NCBI GenBank assembly: GCA_022605955.1
Contig: JAKCOZ010000012.1
Coordinates: 24,922,015 to 24,986,014 of the forward strand
Length of the DNA: 64,000 nucleotides
Reading direction: 5' to 3'
Source: Rallus limicola
Lineage: Eukaryota > Chordata > Aves > Gruiformes > Rallidae
Shown here: one piece after another, positions 1 to 13,394 of the stretch
How the letters are laid out: each line of letters begins with the position of its first letter
Position numbering within the stretch: position 1 is the stretch's first letter
Notes under the pieces: model-generated
What the model saw: the letters and a program-made list of their open reading frames with translations, nothing else
What the model was told of the DNA's origin: nothing
The model's database searches: none
Translations under genes and position numbers: made by a program

Positions 1-3000
1 TTCTAACTGATGCCTTTTGGCAGGGATTACACAGGCTGAAGGTGGAAACAGCATCCAAACTGTCCCTGCATTTTCAAGCCAGCCTTCCCAAGGCAAGGTT
101 CAAGCATCTGGTCCCTCTGTTGTGCTTCATGTCGTGCAGGTGCCATATCTCAGCCTGCAATAAGGATTTTGGGGTCAGTTTGTTTCATTAAAGTAGTTTC
201 AAGGCAAACAATTGAGTATTCAAATGTTTTAAAATGTTACAATATTTCTTTTAATTGATTTGGTGGTGCACGTTTCCTCAGGAGCCACAGGATTTTGGGA
301 GGAGTGCTGGTAGGACAGGCCACAAGCACTTGTTCTCCAAGCACCATGAACACTGCGGGGGGGGGAGTTTCAGCTGAGCAAGCCACTAGTAAATTCAATG
401 TAGTGATTTCACCTCACCCTGAGGAAGCCAAGTTTTCACTTGCTCCTTTCACTGTGGAAGGAAGAAAGAGATGAGAGAGCAGCAACTAAAGAAGAAGAAA
501 AGATCCGTCAATGTCACCTGTTTGGGGTCAGGTCACTGGACTCCAGAGCTGTGCCTGCAGGTGTGATACTACAAAGCCTGGCTGCTCCCTGGGTGTGGGA
601 AAAGCAGCTCTCTGAAAAGCTGTTAGTCACCTGAAAGCCCTGGTACTGCCAGTGGGAGCTGAAGGTGTGAGAGATGTCTGAACCCTTACCTGGAGCAAAT
701 AGCAAAGCTGAAGACAAGGCTAAGCCCTCTTTGTGCAAGAGGCAGGCGTGATGACAGAGAGGAGGTTAGTGGCATGCCTCATTTAGCTTAGCATCACACC
801 AGAACGCTCCTGACACAGGCTTGTTTCTGTAGAGACTAAGCTGTAGCATTAAGCCCTCGGCCACAGAAAGGAGTGACAGCAGCTCTGAAAATCAAAAAGC
901 TTCATGCAGTATCAGAACCATCATGTGTGAGCAGGGGCACCATGGACTAAGGAAAAGGAAGGTGAGAGGAAACACCTTATCATCCTTCCAGAAGGGATGC
1001 ATAAGCACAGGTCACCAGGCTGCCTGAGAAATAACCCCATTTATGATTGCAGTGTCAGCTGCTGGGGGCTGGGCTGCAGCTTCTGCATCCTGACTTGCAA
1101 TCCTGGGTGAAACAAGTAACAAAACCAAACCAGGAATTACAAAGGAATGGAAGTAAATTTTCCCAGTGATGGACTTTTCAAATGTCAACCCAGTAAACAA
1201 CTAGGTCAGGTGGCCTTTTTTAAATCAAATATTTCCTGTCTTTCCTCCTGCTTCTGGTTTAAACAATATGCTCTGGAAGTAAAAAAATATGTAGCATAAC
1301 TCGTATTTTTCTCTTTTAAGTTTCATTTACAATCTCTATAACACAAGTCTTGTTTGTTGGTTGGTTTTTATCCTCATGGCTTACTTCACCTTATTTATTC
1401 CCTGCTCAGAGAGTTGGAAGGTATCTCTAAATCTTTGTCACTGTTGTACTGGCAACAAATCACATGGATGTGATTAAACCTCCATAGGTACTGGATGTAT
1501 ATCTGCCTCTTCTTGTGTGAGCAAAGCCAACCCAGAAGCTTGGCTTGATAACAACTAAAACCTTAGACCTTGTGCCTGGGCTTTTGTTCTGTAGAAGCCT
1601 CAGGTCATCAGGACATAGAAACACACCTGGTTCCCAGCCAATCAGATTGCACAGGTTTGCCTGGCCAGCCAATCAGCATGTACATAAACACCCACCAACA
1701 GGGAATGCTCCTCATTTGTCTCTTAACCAAGAAGTGGCTAGCCATGAGGTTCTCCAGCTCCAGATTTCTGCTGGAATGAGAAGGTATTGAAGGGAGAGGC
1801 ATTCAGGTACTCAGTAGGCTTATATGGACCATTCACACCAATGTGTTCCTTGCTGCTGTAGGACCTAGTTGTTGATATACAGCTTTGACTTCTCTACCTG
1901 TGGCATGCTGTAGCTTTTTGAGATCTTAGGAGACTTTTGTGGCTGTTTAGGATTCATGTCTGGTTGAGTAAATTCCTCTGGGTATTTGCTGTCCATGAAG
2001 CTATCCTTTTACCCCAGTATCTGAATTGATTTGAGAGTTTAAGGGAGGTGGGGGTAAATTTAGTAATCTATTTATTTATGATCTAAATCAGAACTTGAAT
2101 TTTCATTAGAGAATGGGGAGCTTGTCAGTAATTCATTTCTATTTGGCTATATTATGGATTTGTCTCATTTGAAACCATCCTGTGTTTGTAGCTGAGGTAC
2201 CAAAACTCTGCCATATACAGCAAGCCATTATTTAGAGTCATGGGACACCTCAAGCTCTGTTTTTTCTCTATGTAATTAAGATCCTCCTCCAATCCTGTTT
2301 ATTTCACTGTAACATCTCTCCTTGTGTTTTCTTCATGTGCTCTCTGCCTTTCACCCATACCTCAATGGGACAATTTGGGTCTGGGGATTTTAAGATTGCA
2401 ACACAAGAATTAACCAGTTGCAATCTTTGATCCTTGCTCATCACCAGTTATGTTTTCCTCAGTGTGCTGTATGCAGTGAAGAAAGAGAGGAAGCAGTGAA
2501 GGCTTTTGAATTCTGAATGACACCTAATCCCCAGTGAAATAATACTTTTTTTCAAGTGAGGACTGGGATGTGTTTGCACTGACCCAAGACAGGATCTCAT
2601 ATCTTCATAACTGCTTCTACAGAGGCCCAAAGCAGGGCATAGCCCTTCCTGAAAACATCACCTAGATAGAAGTGTTGGTGTTACTTTCATCCTCCTTTTA
2701 GTGATAATGAGGTGGAATGAAGCTGGTTTTTAATCTATGACAATAAAAGTAACAGATCTGAAAGTACTGCGGTAGAAGACAAAGACAGAAAGTGTACAGT
2801 GGAGCATACTGGAAATAGCCAGTGCCACAGGACAAACACACCAATGAGATCTTTCCTCTCAGAAATCAGTTGATTTTACACTGCTTGTGCACCTTAACCA
2901 AAGGTTTAAGCTATCAAGAAGTGTTTTGGGTTGCTTTTTTTCCCCCCAGCCTTTTGAAGCATCAGTGCTGTACTTGCTATGTAAGTATCTTCACATAAAT

Positions 3001-3016
3001 GCAAGTTTTAAAACTC
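1..3016. other. unassigned intergenic DNA
   Basis: No coding exon, RNA gene or recognisable repeat could be supported. At 1636-1688 there are two AGCCAATCAG boxes 31 bp apart followed by TACATAAA, which looks like a promoter or old LTR U3 fragment. Confidence 0.5.
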
Positions 3017-3589
3017 TGTCGTGGTTTCACCCAGGCTGTGGGCTGAGATCCACGCAGCTGCCTGCTCCTTGAAGTAAAAGAGCAGGAGAAAAAGGGAAAA
3101 GGTGGGGGGGAACAAGGGAAGGGAAAAGGAAGGGGCAAATAGCTCCAAAACCAAGAAACTAAGAGGCCCGTGGGTTGGGATAAGGATAGTTTACTAAGAT
3201 AACAGAAAGATCAAATATAACAATGCTAACAGGACTTTAGAGCAAAAGAATATGAAACTATTGATACCCAATGCAGTTTCTCACCCAACCACACAACTCA
3301 GGCCTCACCACCCAGAGCTGTCCTGGAACCCGACCGTCCCCCAAGACCCTCACGTCCCGGAACCACCCCCCTTCTTCCTCCCATCAGCCCCCCTTTCTCC
3401 TGGGCAGGACGTAATTGGCATGGAATACTCTCTTTGGCCCATCTGGGTCACCTGTCCTGGCTTTGACTGTCTGACTGTAACTAAAAACATCAGGGTGTTC
3501 TCAGCACTGCTTTCATTGTAACTCCCAAACACAGCATCCCATCCGCTGCTACAAATGAAGTTAACTCTATCCTGACTGAAACCAGGACA
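3017..3589 (-). mobile_element. solo LTR, avian TGTCCTGG type
   Basis: Read on the - strand it begins TGTCCTGGTTTCAGTCAGG and ends ACCACGACA, the ends of a very common avian LTR family that I place with ERVL-like elements. Flanks AACTC and AGCTC form an imperfect 5-bp target duplication. No coding parts remain. Confidence 0.8.
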
Positions 3590-4119
3590 AGCTCCTATAT
3601 GGGTGTTTTTTTTTGTGTGTATTGAAGTTGGGAAGAGGCTTTCTGATCAAGGCTTGGCTCAAGTGTGAGGTCTCACTGGCTTGCTATCAGTTTCAATGCG
3701 AGTTGAACAAAATGAAGCTTGGGTTTGAAGAAGCTATAAATAGGCTAATTGAAATGGTAATTTACTAATTTGTAATTATTATAGCTTTTTGTTTGTCTGT
3801 TGGGTTTATTTTTTTTAAAAAATCTTTGTAACCTGCAGGGCTTCTAGGATATTTTGGAAGTTCTGCTGAAAACAGATAGCAGTTCAAAGGGAAAAAAAAT
3901 GGAAATATAGGCATACATTTCCTGAAATATAGCCCTCAAGGAATTTAGACAACATTCTAGGACCATTTTACAGAAATCCATGTCTTCAGATATTAGCATA
4001 ATATTTCATTCATAGCTGTATGGTATCTAGCATAAAAACAAGCTTTTGGAGTAATTCCACAGTTGAGACAAAGGATACTGTAATATCCTGCACTTTCTAA
4101 AGGCATTTTGACTCATATG
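3590..4119. other. unassigned DNA left of the duplication
   Basis: AT-rich sequence between the LTR and the first position where homology to the SI flank can be seen. Nothing recognised. Confidence 0.5.
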
Positions 4120-5344
4120 TTTGAGAATAATTTATCTGATGGTAGGAAGAACATCTCCACAACATGGTTACACCAGTAGTAAATCTACTCCTTTCTTGGA
4201 GCAAAGTTTTCTGTGAATGTGAGTGATGCTCTGTTAAATCTGTAGAGTTAATAAAGGATGGAACCACATGATTAAGGAAGTATTGATAAAGAAGCAGTGT
4301 TAACTGTAAGGATAATGAAGTTCCCACAGAGCTGCTGCTGTTGTTCTGGTAATTCAATGTGGGTTGCTTAGGGTGCTAGCTGTATGCTGGTTGTTATAAA
4401 AGTGATTGCCAACTTATCTAGGTTTTAATATAACAAGTAGGTTTTCTGAGGTGTGGTTACAAACTCTTTCATGTACAACAAAGTACCTTATGTTATTTTG
4501 TAGCTGATGCTGTCCATAAACACCAGAAACTGTGTTAATATGTGTATACACCTGCTTTGGTGGACATCCCCATGGCATCCTCTCCCATTTAAGTACTATT
4601 CAAAAATTTTTCTTTGGAGGCTTTTTAAATTTCTCTGTGTTTTGCAGAGAATTAATAAAGCAGTAGAAAAGAAGGGATGCTTTGTTATAAGTCATAGATA
4701 TGATAAACATGAGCCCCTAGATTGTAATTTTTGGAATTAATGCTGTAGGGACCAGGCTCCCTTTCCTTTACCTGCCCACAGCAGCATTCTCTGGGACTCC
4801 TTTGCTTTCCTCATAGTGGGGACAGAGTGGCTGGATGCCCAGGCAATGCTCTCTGGATTTTCAAGTTTCTCAGAGTATTTAAATGTGCCTTGCTAGGTTC
4901 TGAAGGGGAAGAGACTGTAAAACCAGAAATTAACCTCTTACTGTGGCTGTTATAAGCAGAAACACTTTGTCAATTCATTTGCTTTTTGCATTAGAGGAGC
5001 TAACAAATGATGACAAAACTTCCTTCCTGCTTGCTGTTCTGGAAAGCCTTTCAAACTGAAGTAAGAAGCACTGCACATAATATTTAAAAGACAAAAATGA
5101 AAGCAATTTTTCACCTTAAGTCTACATTTTGTATACAAAAAGTTTATGTAGTAAACTTCTATTATTACCTTTTAAGATGATGAAATTTAACTTCTGTATT
5201 TTCATCAGGTACAATTCCAGAATCTTTTCCATTTAAGCTATACTATGGTCTCTAATGTGGTTTGATGCATTTCTTGCTTGGGATTGAGTTCTGCCCTTGG
5301 CTGGTCCCTCTGCTTCTGCCTCTCAGCTCTCTATCTCTCTCCTG

Positions 5345-6060
5345 CCTTTTTTTTATTTCCAGGGCCACTGTCTACTGCTAATCTTATGGGACATGTCAGT
5401 GTCCAATTCTCTGCAGATCATGACTCCTAAACACCATGGGTCCTCTCAAGTGTCAAGATCATTTAGCTGCAGGCTAGGCTGGGAACTTTTCTCTCCCAGC
5501 AACCATCAAAGAGGAGAGATTGCCTGGTCCTGGTACCTTTCTACCCCAGGCTGGGTCACTAAGGGATTTCTCTCCCCTATTTCTGATTATACACAGCAAT
5601 GGCCAGAGCTTGAGTCAAGCCATGAAGGCAGTGTTCAAATGATTTGCTATGCAAATAAGGGAGCTTGGCCTCATGATTTTGCCTTGATGTTTGAAGGAGA
5701 GGAGATTGTATGAGAGAGTGTGATAGAATGGAGATGGAGTGGCCACAGGGTAATGTACTTGTGCTGGGAGATTTGTCATGTGGAGAGTGTAAACACATCT
5801 TAAGAATGAGGGGAAAAAACACCGTATATTAATGGGATGGAGCCATGCAGAAATTTATGGTGCTGAGCCTAGAGATGACAGTGGTATTAAAGAACCTCAA
5901 ATGAGCTGCAAGATACGTGACTCTTCTGGTTAATGAGTGGTGGTGTTCACACCTCAGGGTGTAGAGGGAGGAAGGGGTGTTTTGTGTCTTCCTGGAACAC
6001 AGAAAATCTGTACGTGCTGATTTTGGAGCTGCTGCTTACAAATACCAGCCACTGTGCCTT
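5345..6060 (+). repeat. high-identity duplicated block, copy A
   Basis: Pairs with 23550-24260. Flanking sequence on the left (4.15-4.44 kb) pairs with 23.09-23.32 kb at clearly lower identity. On the right the homology breaks at a roughly 310-bp gap relative to the SI flank. Confidence 0.8.
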
Positions 6061-6572
6061 TGCAATTCAATTAAGCAAAGTCAGTTGATGCATACAGACT
6101 TGTGCAAGAGGAAGGCTGAGGCTTCTCTGCACTGGGTGTAAGTGTAACTCCCCCTGTATGAAGGAGAGGGGTGCTAAGGTATGTCACTCATTCTATTGCA
6201 TCCTAGTTCCATTTTTAAAGCTCCTAGTAGACACATATTCAGGCAATGTTAAAGGGAACTCAGGAGAGGAACTGCACAAGTGTGATTTCCTCATTGTGAA
6301 GAATAGGTATTAAAATGTTTGCTTTTCAACACATGCTATAGTTGCAAGACTTTAAACAGCGTATTCCCTGGGGGGGGAGTAAAAATAATCATAATATAAA
6401 AATGGGTATATATTTTGATGTGAATGGCAAAAATATAAATAGCGCTATGCCTCTATAAAAGCTTCATTGCAATCCTGTACAGCACTTGGTTACAGAAGTT
6501 CTGGGTTTACTCTTCTGGGGACTGTTGATGGGACAGTATTGTTTCACTGGTTGCTCATTCTTGTGGCTTTTA

Positions 6573-6748
6573 GAATCACAGAATGTGTAAGGTTGGAAGG
6601 GATCTTTAGAGGCCATCTAGTCCAACCCCCCCTGCAGTGAGCAGGGACATCTTCACTAGAGCAGGTCGCTCAGAGCCCCATCAAGCCCGACCTTGAAGGT
6701 CTTGAGGGACAGGGCCTCTGCTACATCTCTGGGCAACCTGTTCCAGTG
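6573..6748 (-). mobile_element. CR1 LINE 3' fragment, only in copy A
   Basis: The + strand reads AGAATCACAGAATG, GGTTGGAAGG and TCTAGTCCAACCCCCC, ending CAACCTGTTCCAGTG, the reverse complement of a CR1 3' end. The matching place in the SI flank (about 33885) has no CR1. Confidence 0.9.
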
Positions 6749-6983
6749 ATATATCACTCTGGGAACAGGGGTGCTGCTGGGGTGGTACATTATATTTCGA
6801 AGAAATGGGAGGCAAGAACTTCCAGTAGACTGAAACTGGTCTTTCACACAAACAAAATCTTCTTTGAAAGTATTTTTTGTTCCTTTGGGTCCTCACTGAA
6901 TGCTGTGAATGTGTTTTGATATGCCAGTGCATTGCACATGTCACCTAGGCTCTGGTTCAGCATCCCAGCTGTGACAGCTCAGC

Positions 6984-7371
6984 AGAGCTAAAGGAATGAG
7001 AACAAATCAATGAACCTGTTGCTTTCAGTCAGTTATTCCTTGGTGCCCATTGCAACAGGAATTGGGGTGCTTCTCGCTACCCTTCGCCCCAGTACAGCCA
7101 AGATTTCCCCACAGTTTGCCAAGTCCTTCACATAGAAACAAGGAGTGAAATCAGGTTTTGCTTCAGTATCTCAAGATCTTGTAACCCTTATTTGGAACAC
7201 AAATTGTTTGTAATGAAAAGGAATGGTGAAAGGTGTAAGATTAAATTAAGAGAAGGAACTTTATTAATTAAATTGACTTTTCCTGTGTGTTTTGCTAATA
7301 GATGTAAAGGAGGAATATTGATCTCTGGCTTGTTCTGTTTGTACAGTTATATGTAATAGTCTCTGTATCTA
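6984..7371. other. segment in copy A absent from the active intron
   Basis: The active SI intron joins directly CAGCT to CTATTCTCAACACC at about 41262, whereas copy A has about 390 extra bases here. No known repeat ends or target duplication were recognised. Confidence 0.6.
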
Positions 7372-7839
7372 TTCTCAACACCACCAACTTTCAGGTTCCT
7401 TGAAAAGCTTGGCAGCTGCATTATGCAGAAGTTGCTGCAGGAGATGTGGTCACCATCAAACAGGATTTTTGGGGTCACTTTACCACTTCAGTCTGCGCTC
7501 ACCTGTGCTCAGTGTGTTCAAGAGCTGGGGTGTATCCTTAGCCTGCCTTTCCCTGTGGCCTAGCAGGACTCCAGAGCAGCCATTGTTCATTTCTGCTGGC
7601 AAGCACAAACTGCAATTGATTTGCAAGATCTGAGGGAGTGGATTATTTCTGTGTTTCTCTCCACCCACGGGAATTTTCCATCTGCCCTGTTCCTGTGAGT
7701 GGCCACAGTGAAGGGGATTCAGGATTCAGCACAGCAGATGCTGGGTGGGAAGCTGAAGCTGTGGTGGAAGAGGGGGAGAGCACATGTACCCCGAAAACAG
7801 ATGGGTCACTTGCCTGAGAGCTTTCTGTAGGATCAATAG

Positions 7840-8810
<971 letters not shown>

Positions 8811-11086
8811 GTAAGGACTGGTTTCATTATGTTTCATTCTTTGCAAATGACTCCTGGAATCCAAACCTATTATGCAGGAGACACATTCATCATATCCGTT
8901 GAGATCTTCCCCAATACTTTATTACTGAAAGCTAGATGGTACCGATGAAAGTTCCCTGATTCTTGTGTTGAGGTGGAGTTGAGAACCAGTTGATAAACAG
9001 GAATTTATGAGAGGCTTCAGTTTCTGCTGATAAACAAAATAAATAACAATATGTCCTAATGCGTTGCCGCGTGCAGCATTCAGCGCGGATGACGCATGCT
9101 GCTTCAGTTAAAATCCTTGTAGTTGGGCAAATGATGGAGAAGTTCTCTTTAGCAGCTGTCTCTTTACAAGATAAAGTACATCTGTCAGCAGTTATTTGTT
9201 TCTGTAGTCTGTATGGCTGTCTGTATGGCTGTCTCGTTCCAAATTGATTTCCAGGGCACTCATTTTTAGATAATTGGAAGAGAAGACTCCAACATCTGCA
9301 CAGTTTTCCTTAGGCTTTTATCACAGCACTCTTGTTAGTGGCACACACAGGTATGCTGTGTTGTTCTGTCAGTTCCTTGCTGTAGTGATTTCTTAACAGA
9401 GATACTCTGAGTGTATGTTGTTAAAATCAGGTGAGGTGTCGATTCAAACAACAATGCTCATTTTCTGCTTGTTGCCTTCTCTGACTTTCTATACCCACAG
9501 AGTCTGTTCAGTACTTTTTGATGTAAGCAATCAGATCTTACTGCTTGTCTGTGGGAATATTTGCTGAAGTAGTAAATACTGAAGATAATGTTACACAAAT
9601 CCTGTTGAAAGCCCTACATGTCTAGTATATAACATGTTAGTGACATTTGGGAGAACAGAATAAATGTAGACCACAAAAGAAAGAATATTTCTCCATCTGA
9701 ACACTTTGATTTGTTTTTTAGAGTTCCCAACATATTATGTTTATAAGTAGCTAATGAGGCTCAAATAAAGACTATTTGTAATTCTTCAGTTTCAATCTGT
9801 TTGTTATACACTGAGACAGCTCTTGAGTGGTTTGCTGATATGGGAGCTATTCTAACAGTATCTATGGGGGGAAACCACTGTATGTAATTCATTAATAATT
9901 TGGAATTTGCACCTCTTACCTTGAGACACCTTTTCTGGGAAGTTTTTTTCTCAGAAGGGATTGCAATGTTGTGTTGATGTGTGGCAAGGTGAGCACAGTC
10001 TGACCTCACTAGGGAGGATGCTCAGGGGCTCAATGTGACCTGCATCTTGTCTAGATCCAGCTGGAGCTATGACAACTGGAATTATGTATCAGCAGCCCCA
10101 TGAGTCACTGAAACACGGTTCTATTTCTCGTGTCTTCTAAGTCTTTGACCTCTGATGTGTGGCTTATATTTTTTATTTTCTTTGCAAATTTGATAGCTGT
10201 GGGAGAATTTGACAGGAGAAACTAATTATACATTGTCAAGATATAATTAGTAGAGAAGGTGGAGAGCATGATTTGGCCTGCTGAAATATGAAGCTCACTT
10301 TTGTTTTCAGGATCAAAATCTAAATTAGCTCACATTTGTCTCACTACAAACAAGCTCTATCACAGAAATAGTCTCAGTTATTTTCTATTTCTTCTAAATG
10401 TTCCTCCTATAAACTGCAACATATTAATGGTTTGTATATTGAGATCAGAAGATAGCTCTTACCTGAATGGCTCTAGTGAGTGTAGACTCATTAAGTTAAA
10501 CTAACAGCAAACAGAATCAAGTTAGGCTAATTTCAAATTGCTCAAGTTCTGTTGCTTGGTAATGTGTTCAGAGTTTCCTTTTGCAGGGGAAGAAGCACAC
10601 CTATTAAAACAACTGTTACCATTTCTAATCTTTCTGTCACTAATAATAACAGAAGGAACATTAGCAAGGAAATAAAGAAGCAAGGCACTCTCCTCTTTCC
10701 ATAGATGAGACATGAAAATGATTGTCTTGCAGAGTTAATAGAAATATAGATGAGATGTAAAATCTAATCTATGGTGAAAGGTGATGAAAACACCCTGTGA
10801 GGTCTCTTGTTTGCTTGATGTGCACAGACATTACCCAGAAGTAGGACTGCAATCTCTGCAGCCCCTCCTGCAGACCCATCATGTTGGCTTGCTTATGGTG
10901 CCTGTATATTGGGGGAAACTTTTGGTTTAATTGTCAATGCTCTTATAAAGGAGAGGGATGCCAGGAAAGGCAGAATGGAGCTGTAGGAAGGTGTCAGAAT
11001 TTGTATTCTTGTTGTTTACTGTGTTTTGAGAAATTCTGAGTTCTAGCTAGGATAGCTTTTGAAGAATCCCCAAACAGCTCCTGTAA

Positions 11087-11260
<174 letters not shown>

Positions 11261-11873
11261 TAACTTTTTAAATGATCTGTGGGACTGTGATCAAAACTGA
11301 ACTGATGTAGATAAATATATATTGAATACTGTAGCATGTGACGTCTTTAAAGAAAGCTGTCTCCAGATATCTAGCAGCAGTTATTACTGTAAACATTTAG
11401 TAGTAGTTTGTGTACACAATAGTAGTGAGTAGCTCTCAGTTAACTTGAAGAATGTGATGGAAACCTGAGGGTCAGAAAGTTATCTGGAGCCTGTGCAGTA
11501 ACCTAATCAATGAGTTAATAATTTTATGCACTGAACAAACTGTGGCATATTATCCATCTGTGTACTTGAAATTCCAGTCCTTAGCAGAGCTGCATTTATG
11601 AAGGTGTTAGCTGTAATGGATGGACTCTGTTGCTGTTTGTGTGTTGTCATGAGGTACACAAAGCTCAAGAGCAGAAAACATCATAAAGCAAAGATGAATC
11701 AAACCAGCAGCTAAGAGTTGCATTTTGGTTTTGTTGTAGTAATAAAGGCCTTTGTGCAAACATGAAAGAGAAAAAGGGGCTTGAATGTCATGAATGTGCA
11801 TGAAAGACAAGATTGGAAGCAGTTAGAATCAAAAATGTGCTTTAAAAGTGATATTTGTGTTCCTTCATGGAAG

Positions 11874-11971
11874 GAATTACTGATAAGCTCATGTTTTCCA
11901 AGACATTTTGTATGGATGCAGTAGAGATGATGCCGACAGTATTTGAATTCCATGGCCATATTAACACAACA
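11874..11971 (+). pseudogene. decayed copy of SI coding exon 14
   Basis: Matches 50101-50218 but is 20 bp shorter. The block encoding the KWGKHYDVH part is lost or scrambled, and the donor gtaag is changed to gtcaa. ATAAGCTCATGTTTTCC and TGTATGGATGCAGT remain clear. Confidence 0.85.
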
Positions 11972-12333
11972 GTCAATGTGTCTTAAAATCTTTAGAAAAA
12001 GGTGTCAGAACAGTCCATTACCTGCGTTTTTCAAAACACCAAGAGGTTTCATTTCCCAAGAAATCCTAACACCATTCAAGTTACTGATTTTTTGGTTTAG
12101 GCCACTTATTTGGATTACTGTGGCTGTGTGTGTATGCTGAGATAAATGTGGGTAACAATCATATTATTTTCCATATCCCAAGCTGCCTGTTACTTCTATT
12201 AATTTCTAAACACTGGCAATTGATGTGAAACACTGTTTTTCTTATTTTAAATGAAATAGAGACACCCAATTAAAATGAAATAGCCAAATTCCTTTCCATG
12301 AGTCAAATTTCTTTGTCTGGTATCTGTTTCCAG

Positions 12334-12489
12334 TCTCAGGATCTGGCTGTGTATGGATCTAAATCAGTCTTGGTGAATACCTTCAAGTATTACTTGACCA
12401 TTTGCTACACTTTGCTGCCCTACCTGTACACACTCTTCTATAAAGCTCACACTCAAGGAGACACAGTGGTTACGGCCACTTCTGCACGA
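12334..12489 (+). pseudogene. copy of SI coding exon 17 with a 1-bp insertion
   Basis: The splice sites are kept, but the exon is 156 bp against 155 in the active gene. GTGGTTACGG replaces GTGGTACGG at about 12470, which shifts the frame just before the RPLLHE segment. It also has amino-acid changes, including Arg to Cys in the conserved IRYTLLP motif. Confidence 0.95.
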
Positions 12490-12763
12490 GTAAGTTTACC
12501 CATCAGCCTGATTTAGGAGGAATAAAAAGATCAGAGGTGTTAAATGTCATTAGGGACTATCTAAACAGTGATGTAGTCTGTGCAAATGCACATTGGAATA
12601 TATATAGACAGCTTCTCAATTCATGAAACATCGTTTTGGAGCAATCAGAAGGGTAATCAGAAGGCATCTCTAATTTCTGCATGTATGCATATATTATTGT
12701 CAGTCATTCTTACAAATCACTATGAGTTGTTATTGACAGCTAATCAAATTATTCTCCAACTTT

Positions 12764-12790
12764 TATATATATATATATACATATATGTAT
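12764..12790 (+). repeat. (TA)n microsatellite, copy A
   Basis: An alternating TATATA...CATATATG stretch in the copied intron after exon 17. The matching tract at 52994-53018 is a few units shorter. Confidence 0.75.
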
Positions 12791-13075
12791 AAAATGGAAT
12801 CTGTTTTCTTGCCTGGAAACTCTTGAACAAGCAATGCCAAGAACACAGGCACACCTACAGTCTGTCACATGTGTAGAGAATACTAACTGAACTAGTCAGA
12901 CCTCCTCAGCTTCAGAGTGCCTGAGATATGTTAGAAAAGAAAGAATGGGCCAAATTTTTACCTGACATGCTTCAGCCATATTCCTGAGTCATTTCAGTAC
13001 CCTGTAATGTTGGGGTTGTGGATGATGGGATTGCTCAAAAAAGGAGTTGCTTCTCTATGCTTCCCACTCTTGCAG

Positions 13076-13154
13076 GTTCTACTCTGATGCAGTGACATGG
13101 GGTATTGATAAGCAGTTCCTGTGGGGTCCTGGGCTGCTGATTTCCCCTGTACTT
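13076..13154 (+). pseudogene. copy of SI coding exon 18 lacking its 3' end and donor
   Basis: Matches the first 79 of 85 bases of 53316-53400, then jumps to sequence equal to about 53542. A deletion of roughly 147 bp removes the last two codons and the splice donor. The breakpoints share a short CTT. Confidence 0.92.
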
Positions 13155-13394
13155 ATTGCTGTGATTAAAACCCAGCTTCTATTTCTGAGCCTTTGTTGCT
13201 CCTTTGTTGTGACAATTCTGTTGTTCAGCTCAAAGGTTACAGCTCCTCTACTGTATACATATTTCCTGATGAAATCTCACTCTGCCTCCTTTCTGTGCTG
13301 AACAAGCTGAACTGCAAAAATAGGCTTGGCCATTTCCCCAAGGGCACCAGGGAACTTTCTCTGTTCCATTTGTAGCCTCAACTCTTCTGTCTTG

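Noticed and set aside
5297..5713. 138-codon open frame with a relative at 23594-23914
   Set aside because: The similarity is nucleotide-level duplication; the frames start and end differently, an indel separates them and no domain is recognisable.
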